Of a stretch of 64,000 nt of DNA, positions 43,601-56,204 are shown one piece after another. The DNA is taken from NCBI GenBank assembly GCA_916613615.1, contig OU744725.1:54211575-54275574 (forward strand), given 5' to 3'. The DNA comes from Steromphala cineraria (lineage: Eukaryota > Mollusca > Gastropoda > Trochida > Trochidae). Made by a program: the position numbers and the translations under genes. Under the pieces are notes generated by a model that did not search any database, was not told where the DNA came from, and saw nothing but the letters and a program-made list of their open reading frames with translations. Position 1 is the stretch's first letter; each line of letters opens with the position of its first letter.

Positions 43601-44644
43601 TTTTTCAAGCCTGGTAAACCTAAACCGACAATGCTACGTTAGTGACAAACACTTGTTTATATTGAAATGAAATAAGTTCTCTTGACAAAGTATCAAGCAA
43701 ATGGATATTATATTATTATGTATTAATTTTCTTAACTGTTGTTATTTTTATGCTTAAATGTTATGTTCTTAGGCTAATTTCCGTCATCCAATGTTTATTT
43801 TTTAACCATTTTAAAACAACTAAAATTAAAACTATTTTACACATATTTTTACACATTTAATCATTCTAGGGAGGGAATGTTTCCTTTATAGAACTGCTAC
43901 TTTCGGTCTTTTTAAAATTGGTAACATACATTTTGGGTTTTTGCTACTGTTCTTTTTGTGATTATTGGGTTTTTTTAAGAGACAGGGTCCTTCATCCTTT
44001 CAGTTATGACAAAGGAAGAGTTGGAAACATCGCAACAAAAAGCAAAAGATTACATCCAGTCTACAACATCATTTGATGTCCAGTTCCTGCACAGAACTAA
44101 ACAAAAGGCAGTGATGGATGCAATCCTGAATGAACGAAATGGTTTGATGGAAACACACTTGAAAGACAACAACGGCGATCCACATTCAGCTATCAACGGA
44201 AACATCAGTGGACTCTTCTTCAACCTTCATTTAGCAAAGAAGAATTCTCCTTTTGGGGACCGTCGTCTATATATCCCGGTGGGTGCTCTTTTCAACGAAG
44301 AAACGAACCTCTACTTCGCTGACTTCTACTGCGTTGGCGGACCCCACTATGTAACCCTTGTCGTCACCAGGCCAGGCACAGAGACTGACAACTTCTGCCA
44401 TAACTTCCTTCTCCTCCTGGATAAAGCAAACAACCATTTTTTGTTCCTGGAAGATGGGAGAGTTCGTGCAAAGAAACATTGCTATATCGAGGTTTTCTAC
44501 ACTGAAAACGTAGACATCAAGCATCTTCGGGATAAGTATGGAGAAAAAGAAGTGTACTTCATTGATGTAGAGGTTTATGGGATGGGTGACAGTGTTGAAA
44601 GTGGATATCCAAAAACTCCTGGATGTAGAATTTGTAATATCTAG
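40672..44644 (+). CDS. PHYHIP/PHYHIPL-like gene, copy A (exons visible from an internal exon onward)
   Basis: Visible exons: 40672-40969 (after TTTCAG; donor AATC|GTGAGC, phase 1), 41135-41217 (donor CGG|GTTTGTG, phase 0), 41784-42062 (after TTTGAAG) and 44004-44644. The last exon encodes ~212 aa of the PHYHIP C-terminal domain: LKDNNGDPHSAINGNISGLFF, YIPVGALFNEETNLYFADFYC, HYVTLVVTRPG, PKTPGCRICNI, closely resembling phytanoyl-CoA hydroxylase-interacting proteins. Exon 3 looks like the preceding fibronectin-III-like domain (TPPNTYKVLLSNESQ...YKCAVVELTRDG). The first two exons encode another beta-rich stretch I cannot name. The 5' exon is not found. Oddly, exon 3 here runs into TAA with no usable donor, unlike copy B, so it may be a pseudogene or make a truncated chain. 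Function is inferred from family only: a cytosolic, brain-expressed interaction protein in vertebrates. Confidence 0.75.
42063..44003 (+). other. Intron of PHYHIP-like copy A with relic exon tail and a 50-bp duplication
   Basis: At about 42135-42180 a phrase CATCTCAGATGTTGTCTTCAAGTCTG resembles the end of exon 3 in copy B and is shared with 63470-63510, so it is a degenerate duplicated exon tail. At 43244-43340 a 50-base unit (GATGCTGCATTTATTTTAAA...) is tandemly duplicated. The intron ends CATCCTTTCAG|TTATGAC. Nothing else coding is seen. Confidence 0.6.
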
Positions 44645-44816
44645 ATTTGTGTAACTTTTCAACCAGAAAATACAAGATGAAAGATTAAATATGAGCACTT
44701 ATTATTATTATATACATATCTTTATTCCTATTCACTTTGAAGCATTGTAAAGTCTACATTATAACATTGGTTCAGGAAAGTTTATTCTCTTCACTAATCA
44801 AAACACCATCATCTAG

Positions 44817-45181
44817 TTTAAAGGGGCAGTAGCACGGTTTTTGATAATTTTATTTTAAGTTTTTTCACAGATAACTGTAAGTTGATGTTAATTGAACTAT
44901 TTTGACAGTGTAAGAAATCTCAGTTCACAAGCCAATCATCCATAATCAGAGGACGAAGTGTGAGGATTCACATAAAATTCATTGGCGACCATTTTTGTGT
45001 GAACACCTTTAATTCATTTTGTGTAAGAAAAAGGAATCGCATTGCTAAAGTTGACGTTATATATTTGGATTTTTACTGCTCCATTTAGTTTAAATACATT
45101 GTCTTTCCATTGGAACCATTTTTTTCATTTTCCTGTCATCACGTTGTATTCCACTTAAAAACGTGCTACTGCCCCTTTAAA
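44817..45181 (+). mobile_element. TTAA-type 'GGGGCAGTAG' MITE, canonical copy
   Basis: Inverted ends TTTAAAGGGGCAGTAGCACG and CGTGCTACTGCCCCTTTAAA, with TTAA at each border. About 365 bp, interior non-coding. It lies 170 bases past the last exon of the PHYHIP-like gene, so it is near or in its 3' UTR. At least five relatives occur in the window (27384, 33382, 36842, 36908, 37272). Confidence 0.88.
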
Positions 45182-45683
45182 GTCATAAAGATATTGAATT
45201 TTTAAGTATGTATAAGTAAGTGTGGATATAAGTTAAATTTTTACTGTTCGTGACATAACTATTATTTCATATAGTACATGAATACATGAACAAACTTTTT
45301 AATTTATAAATCACACCAATGATCGATTATACTAATTTCTTATTGTTTTGGAAATTTTTCATTTAAGACATATACTTTGTCTTTATTTCTCATGACGTAT
45401 CTTATGCTAATTAATGCGACAGTGCACCATTTGATACTGATGTGGTTTCTATATTTTTGCTTTTCAAAAGCCTGAGGTGAACATTTGTTATTGTTGCAAA
45501 ATGTAAGTTACCTTTTGATTAAACTGTTTTGACAAGGTTTGTTGTAGATTTTTTTCTCTTTCTCATAGTTGGCCTGGGGATGATGTGGTGAGGTGAGGTG
45601 ATCTGGGGTTTATCGCCGCTTTCAAGGCTATTTCACTTATATCGCGGTTGCTAGTATTATTGCAGGTAGAAAGCCTGCAACAC

Positions 45684-46116
45684 TATTGTGGCTATGCATT
45701 GCGGTGAAACCTGCGAGCATTTGCTGGAACTAGCAACCATTGATGGTACTGCACTGAAATTCAATGTAGCATTGCACACAAAACTGACTGCGTGAAGAAC
45801 AGACAAAGTTGCCGAGCCCCTGGCGGGATTCGAACCCCGTACCTCCTGATCCGAAGCCGAACGTTGCCCAGGGGATAATGTCTTTAAAATTATTATTATG
45901 TATGATATGACTCGGATCTTTATGGGTTATGCTTCGGTTCAAGAAGTCCGGGGTTCGAATCCCTCCATTTGCTCGGCAATTTTGCCTGCAATAGCGAACT
46001 GTTCTACACGCAGTAATGTTCCGGTGCAATGCTATGCTAAATTTCAGAGCATTTCCATCCATGGTTCACTAGTTCAAGCCCATGCTCGAAAGTTTCACCG
46101 CAATGCATAGCCACAA
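45684..46116. mobile_element. Head-to-head SINE pair forming a 430-bp foldback
   Basis: Outer arms ATTGTGGCTATGCATTGCGG and its inverse at 46096-46116 pair almost perfectly. Each arm contains a B-box-like GGATTCGAACCCC or GGGGTTCGAATCCC and the tail phrase GTGCAATGCTATG/CATTGAATTT. Heads face the centre (about 45900). The arms differ enough to suggest two insertions, or an old foldback. A GCCGCTTTCAAGGCTATTTCACTTATATCGCGG phrase just outside (about 45613-45645) looks like another dispersed repeat. Confidence 0.8.
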
Positions 46117-46119
46117 TAT

Positions 46120-47059
46120 ATTTGATACTTTCATTTATTCCAAATGTAAAATTCGTTCATCGAGTATGATGCCTACATTGCCCTTCTGAAATGTGATTTT
46201 AGATTTACATCAACATGCTTTAAAATGTTCGTAATCATTACATATTAATAGTAAAATGTTATCAGTTAGTATCAGTTATTCACAGAACTGTTATGATCAA
46301 TTGTATGTGCATTGTAAGTTATCCATTGATTCGTCACATTCGTCATCAAACTATAAGACGTTTCCTTTGATACAGTCTCTTTTCATGAAAAAGTACTTTA
46401 GTATATCATTCCAAACGAAAAAAATGTGATGTGAAACTTGGGTTTTAGTTGTGTATAACTCGCCGTAGTTCGGACAGTTTTGACTTAACTTCGGAGTATA
46501 AGTCAATGTTTTCGTTTACATCACAGGTTTTATATGTTCATCAAAACGGGTCCTATTATCACAATATTTGTCAATTATCTATAGATATATAACAATATTT
46601 TGGAATCAGTACCTTGTCAACAAACGGCTTCTTTTCCTGTGATAAAAAACTGTGCAACTCCCTAATACCTTTTCTAGAATTTGATGACGTATCAATGCTA
46701 TTTGCACAAAACACTACACAGGCAAAATTGATAATGATTTCAAAGTGAATTTGATGTGCCTTTCTTGAATATTCTTTTATGTTTCCCTACTATTTGCTTG
46801 TCAACTCATATAATTTTCGTATATTTTATTCATTAGTTGTCTTTCCGAACCAAGATAATTTTGATATTTTTAGAAAACCAAGATATTTATATTCAAGATA
46901 CAGATTATCTTAATTCTCCATTATTCATAGTAGATTATAAACGTTTTTTCTTTATTAAAATGAATGCAATCTATGATGTTTTGGTAATTCCAACATACCC
47001 TGAACACTGAATAAACATTTACATGAAAACATATATGTTGAAAATTTCTCCCTTTCCGG
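46120..47059. other. Gene-free stretch
   Basis: AT-rich spacer between the SINE pair and the LINE. Nothing supportable. Confidence 0.45.
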
Positions 47060-47070
47060 TTAAAGTAAGT

Positions 47071-49659
47071 AAGTTTATTTAGCCATTTTTATGATATAGA
47101 TGACATGTGTAATGTATTTTTTGACAGACTGAATGGGCTAATTAAAAAGTGCATTCCAACAAAAGAAGTTATTATACGCCCTAACGACAGACCCTGGTTT
47201 AACTCAGAACTTAGACGTGAATGCAGACGACGAGATAGGTTAAGGAAAAGAGCAAAAAGAACTGGTAATGAAAAAGATATAATTTCATACAAAAAGCAGC
47301 GCAACAAAGTAAATAATATGAAGTACTTTGCTAAAGAAACATTTTATGCAAATCTTAATGAATATCTTACTGAATTATATATAGTAAATAAATCATCATA
47401 CTGGAAAATTCTACGTCATGTCGTAAGAAAGTCAGAAATATCGTCAGATATACCGCCCCTTAAAATAAATGACAGTGACGAAGGACCAACTTTGTTTACT
47501 GATACAGATAAAGCCACAAAGTTAAATGAATATTTCAAATCTGTGTCTACGTTGGAAGATGGCAACACGCATTCACCATACTTTGGGAAACGCACAAATA
47601 ATGAAATTAGTGATATCGATATAACTCCAAGAGAAATATTATTAAATGTTTGCCGGAGAAAAGGGCATGTGGCCCAGATAGAATAAGTCACAAGCTCCTC
47701 AAGAACACAGTTAATTCAATAAGTAAAGTTTTATGTCTCTTATTTAATTATTCACTACAATCATCAACTTATCCCAATGTTTGGAAAGTGGTACACGTAT
47801 TACCATTGTATAAGAAAGGCGATCATTCAATTGCTTCAAATTATAGACCAATTTCTCTTCTAAGTTGTGTTGGAAAAGTGTTTGAGAGAGTTGTTTATAA
47901 GCATTTGTATAATTATTTCATTGCAATGATTTACTTTATAAGTACCAAGCTGGTTTTCAGAAAGGTCACTCAACTGTACATCAATTGCTTGACTTGTACA
48001 ATCAAGTATGCCTATCGTTAGATAATAAGGAAATGTTTTGCATGGTGTTTTGTGATGTTTCGAAAGCTTTCGATCGTGTCTGGCATACAGGGCTTATGAG
48101 TAAATTGGAAATATATGGTTTAAAAGGCTGTATAATTCAGTGTTTATCAAGTTATATAACCAATCGAAGTCAATCTGTTTTTGTGAATGGAGCATGTCAA
48201 AGCCTGTAAACTTGACAGCCAGTGTTCCCCATGGCTCAGTATTGGGTCCCTTTCTATTTATTGTATTTATAAATGACATTGCTGATGAACTAAATTGTTT
48301 AACAAAGTTATTTGCCGATGATACATCACTTGGCTTCTCATCAATTGACCATAGATTACTTGAGTATACTTAAAACTCTAACCTTGAAAAGCTTAGTTCT
48401 TGGGGAAAGCGTTGGCTAGTCAAATATAATCCAAATAAAACAGAAGCTATCATTTTTACTCTTCAGAAAGAAAGTGAAAACATAACACTCTATTTTGATG
48501 GGTGCGAAATCAGAAATGTAAATGAACATAAACACCTAGGTGTGACATTTTCAGCATATGGGAAATGGAACAAGCATATTGATAAATTAGTGTTGTCGAT
48601 TTCTAAAATGATAAATTCAATGCGAAAACTTTAATTCATATTAAGCAGGCAAATTTTAGAAAAGATTTATATTATGTATATTAGACCACATTTTGAATAT
48701 GCTTGTGAAGTTTTGGATGGGTGTAACACAGAACAGTCATTTAGACTTGAACAATTACAGTTAGAAGCGGCTCATATGATTACTGGTCTACCAAAATAAA
48801 CTTCACTTAAACATCTCTATTTTGAAACTGTTTGGGAAATTATCAGAACGGGAGAAAGGAGAAAGTGAACACTTTATCATAAAATACAGTGCGGTAATGC
48901 ACCATCATATTTTGTAGATTTACTCCCACTGATTGTTGGAGACACTACTTGTTATGATCTTAGAAATGCAAATAATTTTGTTATTACATCATATAGATTG
49001 AAACATTCATGTATGTCTTTTATTCCTTCAAACACAGTGTTATGGAACGATATCCCATTAGGTAAGCGAAATGTAACATCAACTAAAAAGTTCAAATCAT
49101 ATTTAAAGAAGCCAATTGTTTCGGCACCATCTTATTTTTCATCAGGTATACGTAAGGTAAATATTTATCATACGCGTTTAAGATATCATGTAAGTGAGTG
49201 GAAATATGATTTATTTAAAGTTGGCATTAAGGCGGATTTTACATGTGAATGTGGTTATTTATGCGAAAATTTTTTTCACTTTATGTTTGAGTGTCCTTTA
49301 TATGATGACCAGAGATTAAGAATGTTAAATGTATTAAAAGCACATGTTAATGAGGATGCCGTAAATTTAGATTTAGTTTTATGTGGCAGTAAAAGCCTTT
49401 CAATTTTACAAAATCAGGTCATTTTTAAGGCAGTCCAGCAATATATTTTAAACAGCTTGCGCTTCTGTTGACTGCAGCATGTACATACTTCCTTTTGTAA
49501 ATATCTTTCTACCTTTCTGTATCATATAATTATTTTCCATGTTTTCATATATGCCGCTATGTATCTATCTTCTTTGTAAATACTTGGGAGAAGGTTACCT
49601 AAGTTGGATAACTTGTTCCTAATCCCTTTCTTTATTGAATAAGATATGTTTAAATCAAA
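47071..49659 (+). pseudogene. 5'-truncated Jockey/CR1-type LINE, frameshifted
   Basis: Non-LTR reverse transcriptase split over several frames. 47105-47686 covers the linker before RT (RPWFNSELRRECRRRDRLRKRA). 47650-48021 holds ACGPDRISHKLLKN and NYRPISLLSCVGKVFERVVYKH. 47985-48209 holds DVSKAFDRVWHTGLMSKL. 48140-48373 holds PHGSVLGPFLFIVFINDI and the catalytic FADD (LFADDTSL). 48998-49471 holds the C-terminal CxC...HxxxxC zinc-binding end (CECGYLCENFFHFMFECP). The endonuclease is absent. The copy is bounded by the 11-bp direct repeat TTAAAGTAAGT (47060-47070 and 49660-49670), a likely target-site duplication. Stops and frameshifts make it non-functional. Confidence 0.88.
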
Positions 49660-49670
49660 TTAAAGTAAGT

Positions 49671-50869
49671 TAAAATACACATTTTTACTCAATTTTTAAT
49701 TTTTAACAACGTGTGAGTTGAACAAAACTTGTTGAATATACGTTATTGTGTTCATATTACACTGAATAGATGAGTATGTTACCGATTGGTCACTTTAATA
49801 AGGTAAATTGTTTAAATAAACCCTTTAAATGCAATTTTCCGATAGAGCATATCATTACAAGATTGATAAAGATAACAATTTGGGTTTTTTTAGGGAAAAG
49901 GTTACAGTTATTCTATATTGTCATAATTCAAGAAGTAATTCATTGTCATGTTATTTGTGGGCATTTTAAGATTGAACAGAAACAATTAATATTTTGATAT
50001 ATTGTTCAGGTTTTAAAACTATCGTATAGGAACATCTACAGATCAACAAGGTAATTCATTTTGTTGCTAATTACTTTCTTGAAAAGAAATAGAACATTTT
50101 GCGTCTTTGAAATCAGGATGTTCACATCATTCAGCTTGACAAATCAAAAGTAGGTCAAGGTCACCGTGAAGGTAAAGAATTGTTGTATTAAATTATGGAA
50201 TCGATTCATTAGGACCGTAAGAACAACTTACATCTCAGAATGTATTGTAGGTTTCATTCGCTAGAAGACCGATCTTCGACACCAGGCGACACAAATCGAT
50301 AGGTGACCTCGTGACCACATAATAAAACACAACTATCATAATTATTATTTTATTTCTTACATCTTGTTCAGACATTTCTGTTCATAAATACAAATATATA
50401 ACACAGTACTTGATACAGAATAATAAAATACATACTCTGGACATTATATTTTTAATCATTTTCTTAATTTAATGTACTAACCTCAAAATGTTATTTATAA
50501 TGGACAATGTTTCAAGAAATTAAGCTAGTTGACGTCTGGGTTCTCGCTGTAGTCGATCTGCAGTCCAACTTGTTGTGTCTTATCTTATCTTATCTTATCT
50601 TATCTTATTAGCGTAAGCGGTATATATACTGTTTGTGGTTATCTTTCCTGGGCAATTCTTAGTGGAACATTTCCAATAGTCGACGTCATTTGCCCCTCTC
50701 TTGCTAATTCGATACATGAAATTTCCAGCACAAAGATATCTACCACCTCTGGAAGTGGTGCAATGCCGATAGTGATTGCAACATCGAGAAGAAACTAATT
50801 TATAGGTACCTTAAGGACATACCCTACGCATCAAAACGTTGCTTCTGCGCAGAACCGTGCGCATCGCAA
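49671..50869. other. Gene-free stretch with a microsatellite
   Basis: Mostly AT-rich and featureless. A TCTTA/TTATC pentanucleotide run of about six units lies at about 50577-50608. A phrase GGTACCTTAAGGACATACCCTACGC near 50806-50830 is the inverse of one at 55355-55372, hinting at a dispersed repeat end. Confidence 0.55.
50577..50608. repeat. (TCTTA)n microsatellite
   Basis: About six perfect tandem copies of a 5-bp unit, TCTTA. Confidence 0.85.
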
Positions 50870-51740
50870 ATCGATACGATAAGAAATTTGCGACAATTCT
50901 GAATGCTAATAAACTGTATCAAAACTTACTGAGAACTATGATCTATCTAAGTTGTTAGATAATTTAGATATTGAAAGGTCGACTTTGTTTATTTAAGTGT
51001 GACATCAAAAGATTACTTCACATTTACGACAAGAAATCGATGTACGGTAGCGTTGATAAACAAGCCATGCTGTCACCAGCTGATCGACGTCAATCAGTCA
51101 ATGCAAGCAGCCGGTAAAATGCGAAATATTCAGTACCGCATTATTCACAGAATTCTAACAACGCACAAAAGTGCATTTCTTTACAAATAACAAGATTCCC
51201 CACTGTGTACTTTTTGCAAATGCTCAAACGAAACCATAAAGCATTTATTATTTGATTGTGTACATGTAAAGAGTCTGTGGCATCAGCTGTTGGAATGGAT
51301 AAAATGCAAAACTGGCATAAGATTGAAACCCGATATAGTACACTTAAGTTTGGGCTACAAAGAAAAAAGAAATGACGTTTTGAACTTGATCTTTATTGTA
51401 TCCAAACATTTCATATATACATGCAAATGCAAAAACAGAAAACCACATATAAACGGCCTAAAATCGGTTCTTCAAGACACATATGATGTCAGTAAACAGA
51501 TCCTCTATACGGACTGTAGTTATGAAAAATTCATTTCCTTTTGGTCCTCTTGCCACAGCCTTTTTACATAAATTACCTCTTATTGTCCTGTTGGTTTGCA
51601 ATTTTGTCGCATTGGATTGAGAATGTATACCATGTTACTACCCATGTCAATTTGATATAATGTACTTCGTGTTGAAAAGATTTTTGTGGAATAACTATGT
51701 ACACGTATGGTACCCAAAAAAAAAGAAATAAAATAAAGTT
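50870..51740 (+). pseudogene. 3' end of a Tx1/L1-like LINE
   Basis: One near-continuous frame gives MRNIQYRIIHRILTTHKSAFLYK, a stop, then SPLCTFCKCSNETIKHLLFDCVHVKSLWHQLLEW. This is the C-terminal region with a Cys-rich CxxC...HLxxxC box usual in L1/Tx1-type polymerases. All of RT is missing. It ends in an A-rich tail with AATAAA near 51725-51735. It is a different lineage from the LINEs on either side. Confidence 0.75.
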
Positions 51741-53583
51741 GCCCATGTCGAAGAAAATAGTAGAAGATTGAAAATGGAAATGAAAATTTAGCGAAGTTTT
51801 CTTCGTTCCATTGAAAATTTAAAATTCAAAACGAAATATTTTGTCTACTGAATCATCGTGAATGCAAAGCCAGCGCGACGACGACAGTCAGCTGACCATG
51901 TTGTTTTTCTACTGCGGTTATCATAACAACATGAAATCTAGAATCCCAATAACCAGCGATTGACCTGCTCAAAGATGTTTGAAATACGGAAATAAGCCCC
52001 TGCGACAGTGTGTTGCCCGGAATTACCCCGATCAACAGTCAACAGTCAACACTTCATATGTGGCAGTGACACTGACAGCACAGTAATTTTCAGGTAGCCA
52101 ACTTTCAAATTGTAATTGCTAAATTAATTTAAGATTACGAGACACAAGTGAAGACTTACATTCAGTCATTTTTAAAATAATTCAAACGTATTACTCAACT
52201 GCGTTTATTTCAATAAAAATAAAAAAGCTAGGAGCCTTAGTCTCAGATTATATAGGCAGGCCTATTGTTCAGTTAAGATCTAGACTTGATTTCAAGTGTT
52301 CGAGTCATTATTTAGACTATTAAAGGAGCCTACAGCAAGATGTGTACACTATCTTCAATGATAATTTATTTAACAAAATATTTTAATTTGACTCACTAAA
52401 AGATCCCCATCTCAATTGTTAAGAAAAAGAACCCAAGATAAATCTGAAAACATGGAAATGACATTTCTTTTGTTTGGAATTTGCAGCCAGAGGAATTTAT
52501 ATTTATGTGAATTATATGCTGATTCTTGGACCTACATTTTGGAGCTGTTTAGAGCTATTTGAATGAACAATGTTCAACTCATCAAGTGATCTTTTTGATT
52601 CAGAAAGGAATTACCTCAGTGAAAAAACAAAGACTTGAAGAGGTGAAATGCAGTCTGTCAGTCAAAAAAAACCCCAAAGAAACTCCTTTTAATTTTTTCA
52701 AACTTTAGAATTATGCCAATGTTAGATTAAAATCAATCCTACTGTCTTCATCTTAAGATTTGAGATGGCATTATTTCTCATATTACAATTTATAGAAATA
52801 TATAACAAAACTGATTTGTGTAATGAGCTGTGAATATCTTTTAATCATTATTAGGATTTTTGGGAGTTCATAACTTTTCAGTATGTTTATTTTATGAATT
52901 TAATGTAATTATTTATTTCAAAGATTGGAAGGCAATCAAATTATTTGAAACATACATGAGTATGTTAAAAACATGTACATGAGTATGTTAAAATCAATGT
53001 ATGTAGTTTATTATTAGTTTATGCACGTTATTCCTAACTGGAAAACTGATATAAAAGTTTATTTAATTTCAATATTACCAAAAATTATCATATTTTCTAT
53101 ATTGTATGCATAATTGTATATCAATGAACATCATCATCATTAACAAATGTCTATCAATTAGCAAACTTTTCAGAAACTAATGCACCAAATTAACCAACAG
53201 TGTGAAAAACAAATTGTAATTAGATCTGATCAATTGCTTATATCAAAATTTTCAGGATTATAGTTACAGGTTTAGGTAAAGTCATTCTCAGTTTCTCTCA
53301 AGATTTATATGTCCTGAATTTACAAGTCACATGAATAGATGTTTCTCATTCATTGGAACTGGCATTGCATTATGATTCAGAACATGTTTTCTCTTTTAAT
53401 TTTCTTTTTACCTATATTTTAGAAAAGCAAATGTTTCAAAATCATATTTGTAACTGCAGTGTCTCTTCTTATTGAAAACTCTTATCAAGTGTATCAAACC
53501 AATATACAGTTTTCAAAATGAAAAAAAAAGAATAAAAAAGCTTTGATTCATATGATTATTATGCTATGTTTTTATTATTGCAG
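51741..53583. other. Gene-free stretch, possible non-coding first exon
   Basis: Mostly AT-rich. A TTTTCAG|GTAGCC donor-like site near 52092 follows a more GC-rich block and could end a first exon paired with the 53584 acceptor. This is speculative. Confidence 0.3.
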
Positions 53584-53872
53584 ATTATGATGCAGCAGCA
53601 GTGGTGTGATTGTCCCTGCCCATTGTGCACTTTCCTGGAACTTGAAACACACAATACAACAGACTTGCCAATTGCAACATGGTCCATGATATTTTAAAAC
53701 TGTGTCAAAGTGCCATCAGTTTGAACTACTAATAAAAACAATTAAATCCTAATCATGGCCACCTGGCTGTTACATTATAAGTAGTGTAAGTTTAGGAATT
53801 GACAAGAAAATGTGTTAACTATGATAACTGTACAATTAAGGTATATGAAACATGCTAACATTCTGTAATAAA
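53584..53872 (+). other. Candidate terminal exon with poly(A) signal
   Basis: A T-rich acceptor (TTTTTATTATTGCAG) precedes 38 codons open in phase 0 to a TAA at 53695-53697. The peptide has a short Cys run (CDCPCPLC). AATAAA follows at 53867-53872 and again near 53949. It reads like the last exon of a small or non-coding transcript. No family is recognised. Confidence 0.3.
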
Positions 53873-54779
53873 ATTAATAATTAATATGGAATAGTGTAGT
53901 GAGTTCGTTTAAACAAGGCCACATAAATTGTATAAGTGTAGTTTTGCTGAAATAAAATTAATTTTTAAAATAGATTTCTTTGATTTGTTTTGTTGAGAAC
54001 TTGAGATCCAAGCTAAGGAAAAGATAGAAAATATTTCAATAGATTCAATTATATGATAAAGTTTCCAACATGTCAAAGTATGCAACCTGTTGATTTATCA
54101 CATCTTGCCACATAAAAACTCTTTGGACGGTACTGCAGTAATAGTCGATGCGAAGGTAGAATTTGTTTTGCAATGTTTTGTGTACGAACTGATCGAACCA
54201 CATCGCTTGATCTAAGCTAGACTTGGTTCGGGCTCCATTCTTATCAAGACAAAGATGTGTTTATATTCCAAGTTTTCGAGCAAAACCTTTCAGAAGATAA
54301 TCTAACAGTTTATTACGAATAAAACTGGTATCCACCGTAAATTTTGCAAAGTTGATCTTATAATGTGTATAACGAAAAAATCGTCAAGAACGAAGTGCAG
54401 TCTAAGCGGAAGTTTCCATGAAGCCCTGTACTCTGTGTCGTCGATCGTTTGTTTACAGATTTGTCTTCAGTACTTTTGAAATAATGCTTCTTTGGTAGAT
54501 TTTGATAGTGAAAATATAACAACTTGAATATAACAGGTAATTCATAGATTTGTGAAGAACATCGAAAGGCATTCATGCGGGCCAGTGGGTGATGTTTTAA
54601 TGCAATGCACAATGCGAATGTTCACACTTGATTCGTTGTTCAGTGACTTCATATGTCGCAAAATACCCCGGATACCTTGTTGTTTGTATTTAGTATTTTT
54701 TTAATTTAAAGAGATAAAGAAGTTTAGTCAAGTGTCTTCTGAGTAAAATATATCATTTTAACGATATTGCATAAGCCGT

Positions 54780-55380
54780 CAACAAACCGACGGCATTCAA
54801 GACTCGCTCCGGCTGGGGCGGCATTCTAGACTCGCTCCGGCTCCCGTAGACATTTTTTCACTGCCTATATTTATTTTCAACGGGAAAAAGTTCGCATTTT
54901 TTCGACGGTGACCCCCATTTTTTTCTTCGATTTTCAGTTTCTTATGATGTCAGGTTCATATTATGAGAATTTAAAAAATTCTAAATTTTGGAAAGTTATT
55001 TTTTAAGATAATCTGCTCATTTTTGGGGTGAAAAACCGAGTTTGTGTGATGCATAAATTTGAAAAAAATATTAAAATGCTTGTTTTTATCAAACATTTTT
55101 GTGGTAAACATAGACAACTGTTTCATTTCTCACTTTTAGCATCGAATTTTATCCATATTTCACGCTCTCACACAAATTATGCTCAAATAATTGTTTTTAT
55201 ATTTTTTGGCTTTTTTCACAAAAATGTCATTTTTTAAATCGATTTTACTCAAAAACGAGCACGGTGACCCCCTTTTTTTATTTGACTTTTGAAATCAGCA
55301 CACTCAGTTGAACAAACATGCTTATTTTCAGAAAAATCTAAATATCTTTATTTCTGGGTAGGGTATGTCCTTAATTGTTT
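54780..55380. repeat. Unclassified dispersed-repeat-like block
   Basis: Internal echoes: CATTC(A/T)AGACTCGCTCCGGCT twice (about 54796 and 54822), and ACGGTGACCCCC with a following T run twice (about 54905 and 55261). It ends GGGTAGGGTATGTCCTTAA, whose inverse occurs at about 50810. Looks like a mobile-element remnant, class unknown. Confidence 0.5.
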
Positions 55381-56204
55381 TGTTATTATTATATTTGATT
55401 GAAATCAACTTATGGTGAGATATTGGCTCTTCCCTGTCATTCAAATATTTGAAAGTTATCTGAAGATATTAGATGACAGATGAGACATTTGAATATATGT
55501 CCAGACATTTGAATATATATGTCCATATTTCATGAATCTCTTTTTTAGGATAAAATTACCTAGCTCTGACTTAATTTCAAACCCTGATAATATATAGTAT
55601 TTATAATCAATAACACTAACAAATTAATATGGATATTAAAGCATAAATAAATTTAATGAATCTTGATAAAATAATTATAATTATTGTGTTGATAATGATT
55701 TAATTTTTAATTTAGATATTTATTTAAAGTACCTTGTTCAAACCTGAATGCTGCATTTTACTTTCACTTTTATACTTAATTTCAATTTTAATAACTAGAA
55801 ATCATTTGTATTGTTTGCAAATATTTCTTTAAATCGTTTTTTTAATCTGTCTGTTGTTAACTTACAATGGAACGAAATTTTTCAACATTTATAGTGTTTG
55901 TACTGAAAAAAAAATATTTGATGAAAATCAGACATATATATAGATCTAGGCCTACCGCAGACTGCAGCACATGTTTTTCAATTTACACAAACAGAGAATC
56001 ATGCCATCGCCTCACGAAAATTCGTGTGTACATCTCCGAAATTAGTCAGATATGCCGTTGTTAATGAAGATTACAGGAAGGTAGGACCCGTTGTTCAAGT
56101 TGTTTACATTGTCATGGAATATATTACACTTTGAAGGACTCGCTACGTTCGAAAAATGTATCAGCGACATTCCTTCCTTCAAACAGACAGCCCGCCATGT
56201 TGCC
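55381..56204. other. Gene-free stretch
   Basis: Very AT-rich, with no gene or repeat I can support. Confidence 0.45.

Noticed and set aside
45810..45980. Possible functional tRNA genes
   Set aside because: B boxes are present, but no full cloverleaf could be formed; the arms belong to a SINE seen elsewhere in the window.
53040..53560. Possible coding exons in AT-rich DNA before the 53584 acceptor
   Set aside because: No open frame with splice signals or protein-like composition.
54907..55290. Steamer-like or other LTR retrotransposon remnant
   Set aside because: Only repeated ACGGTGACCCCC phrases are seen, with no LTR pair, primer-binding site or protein similarity.
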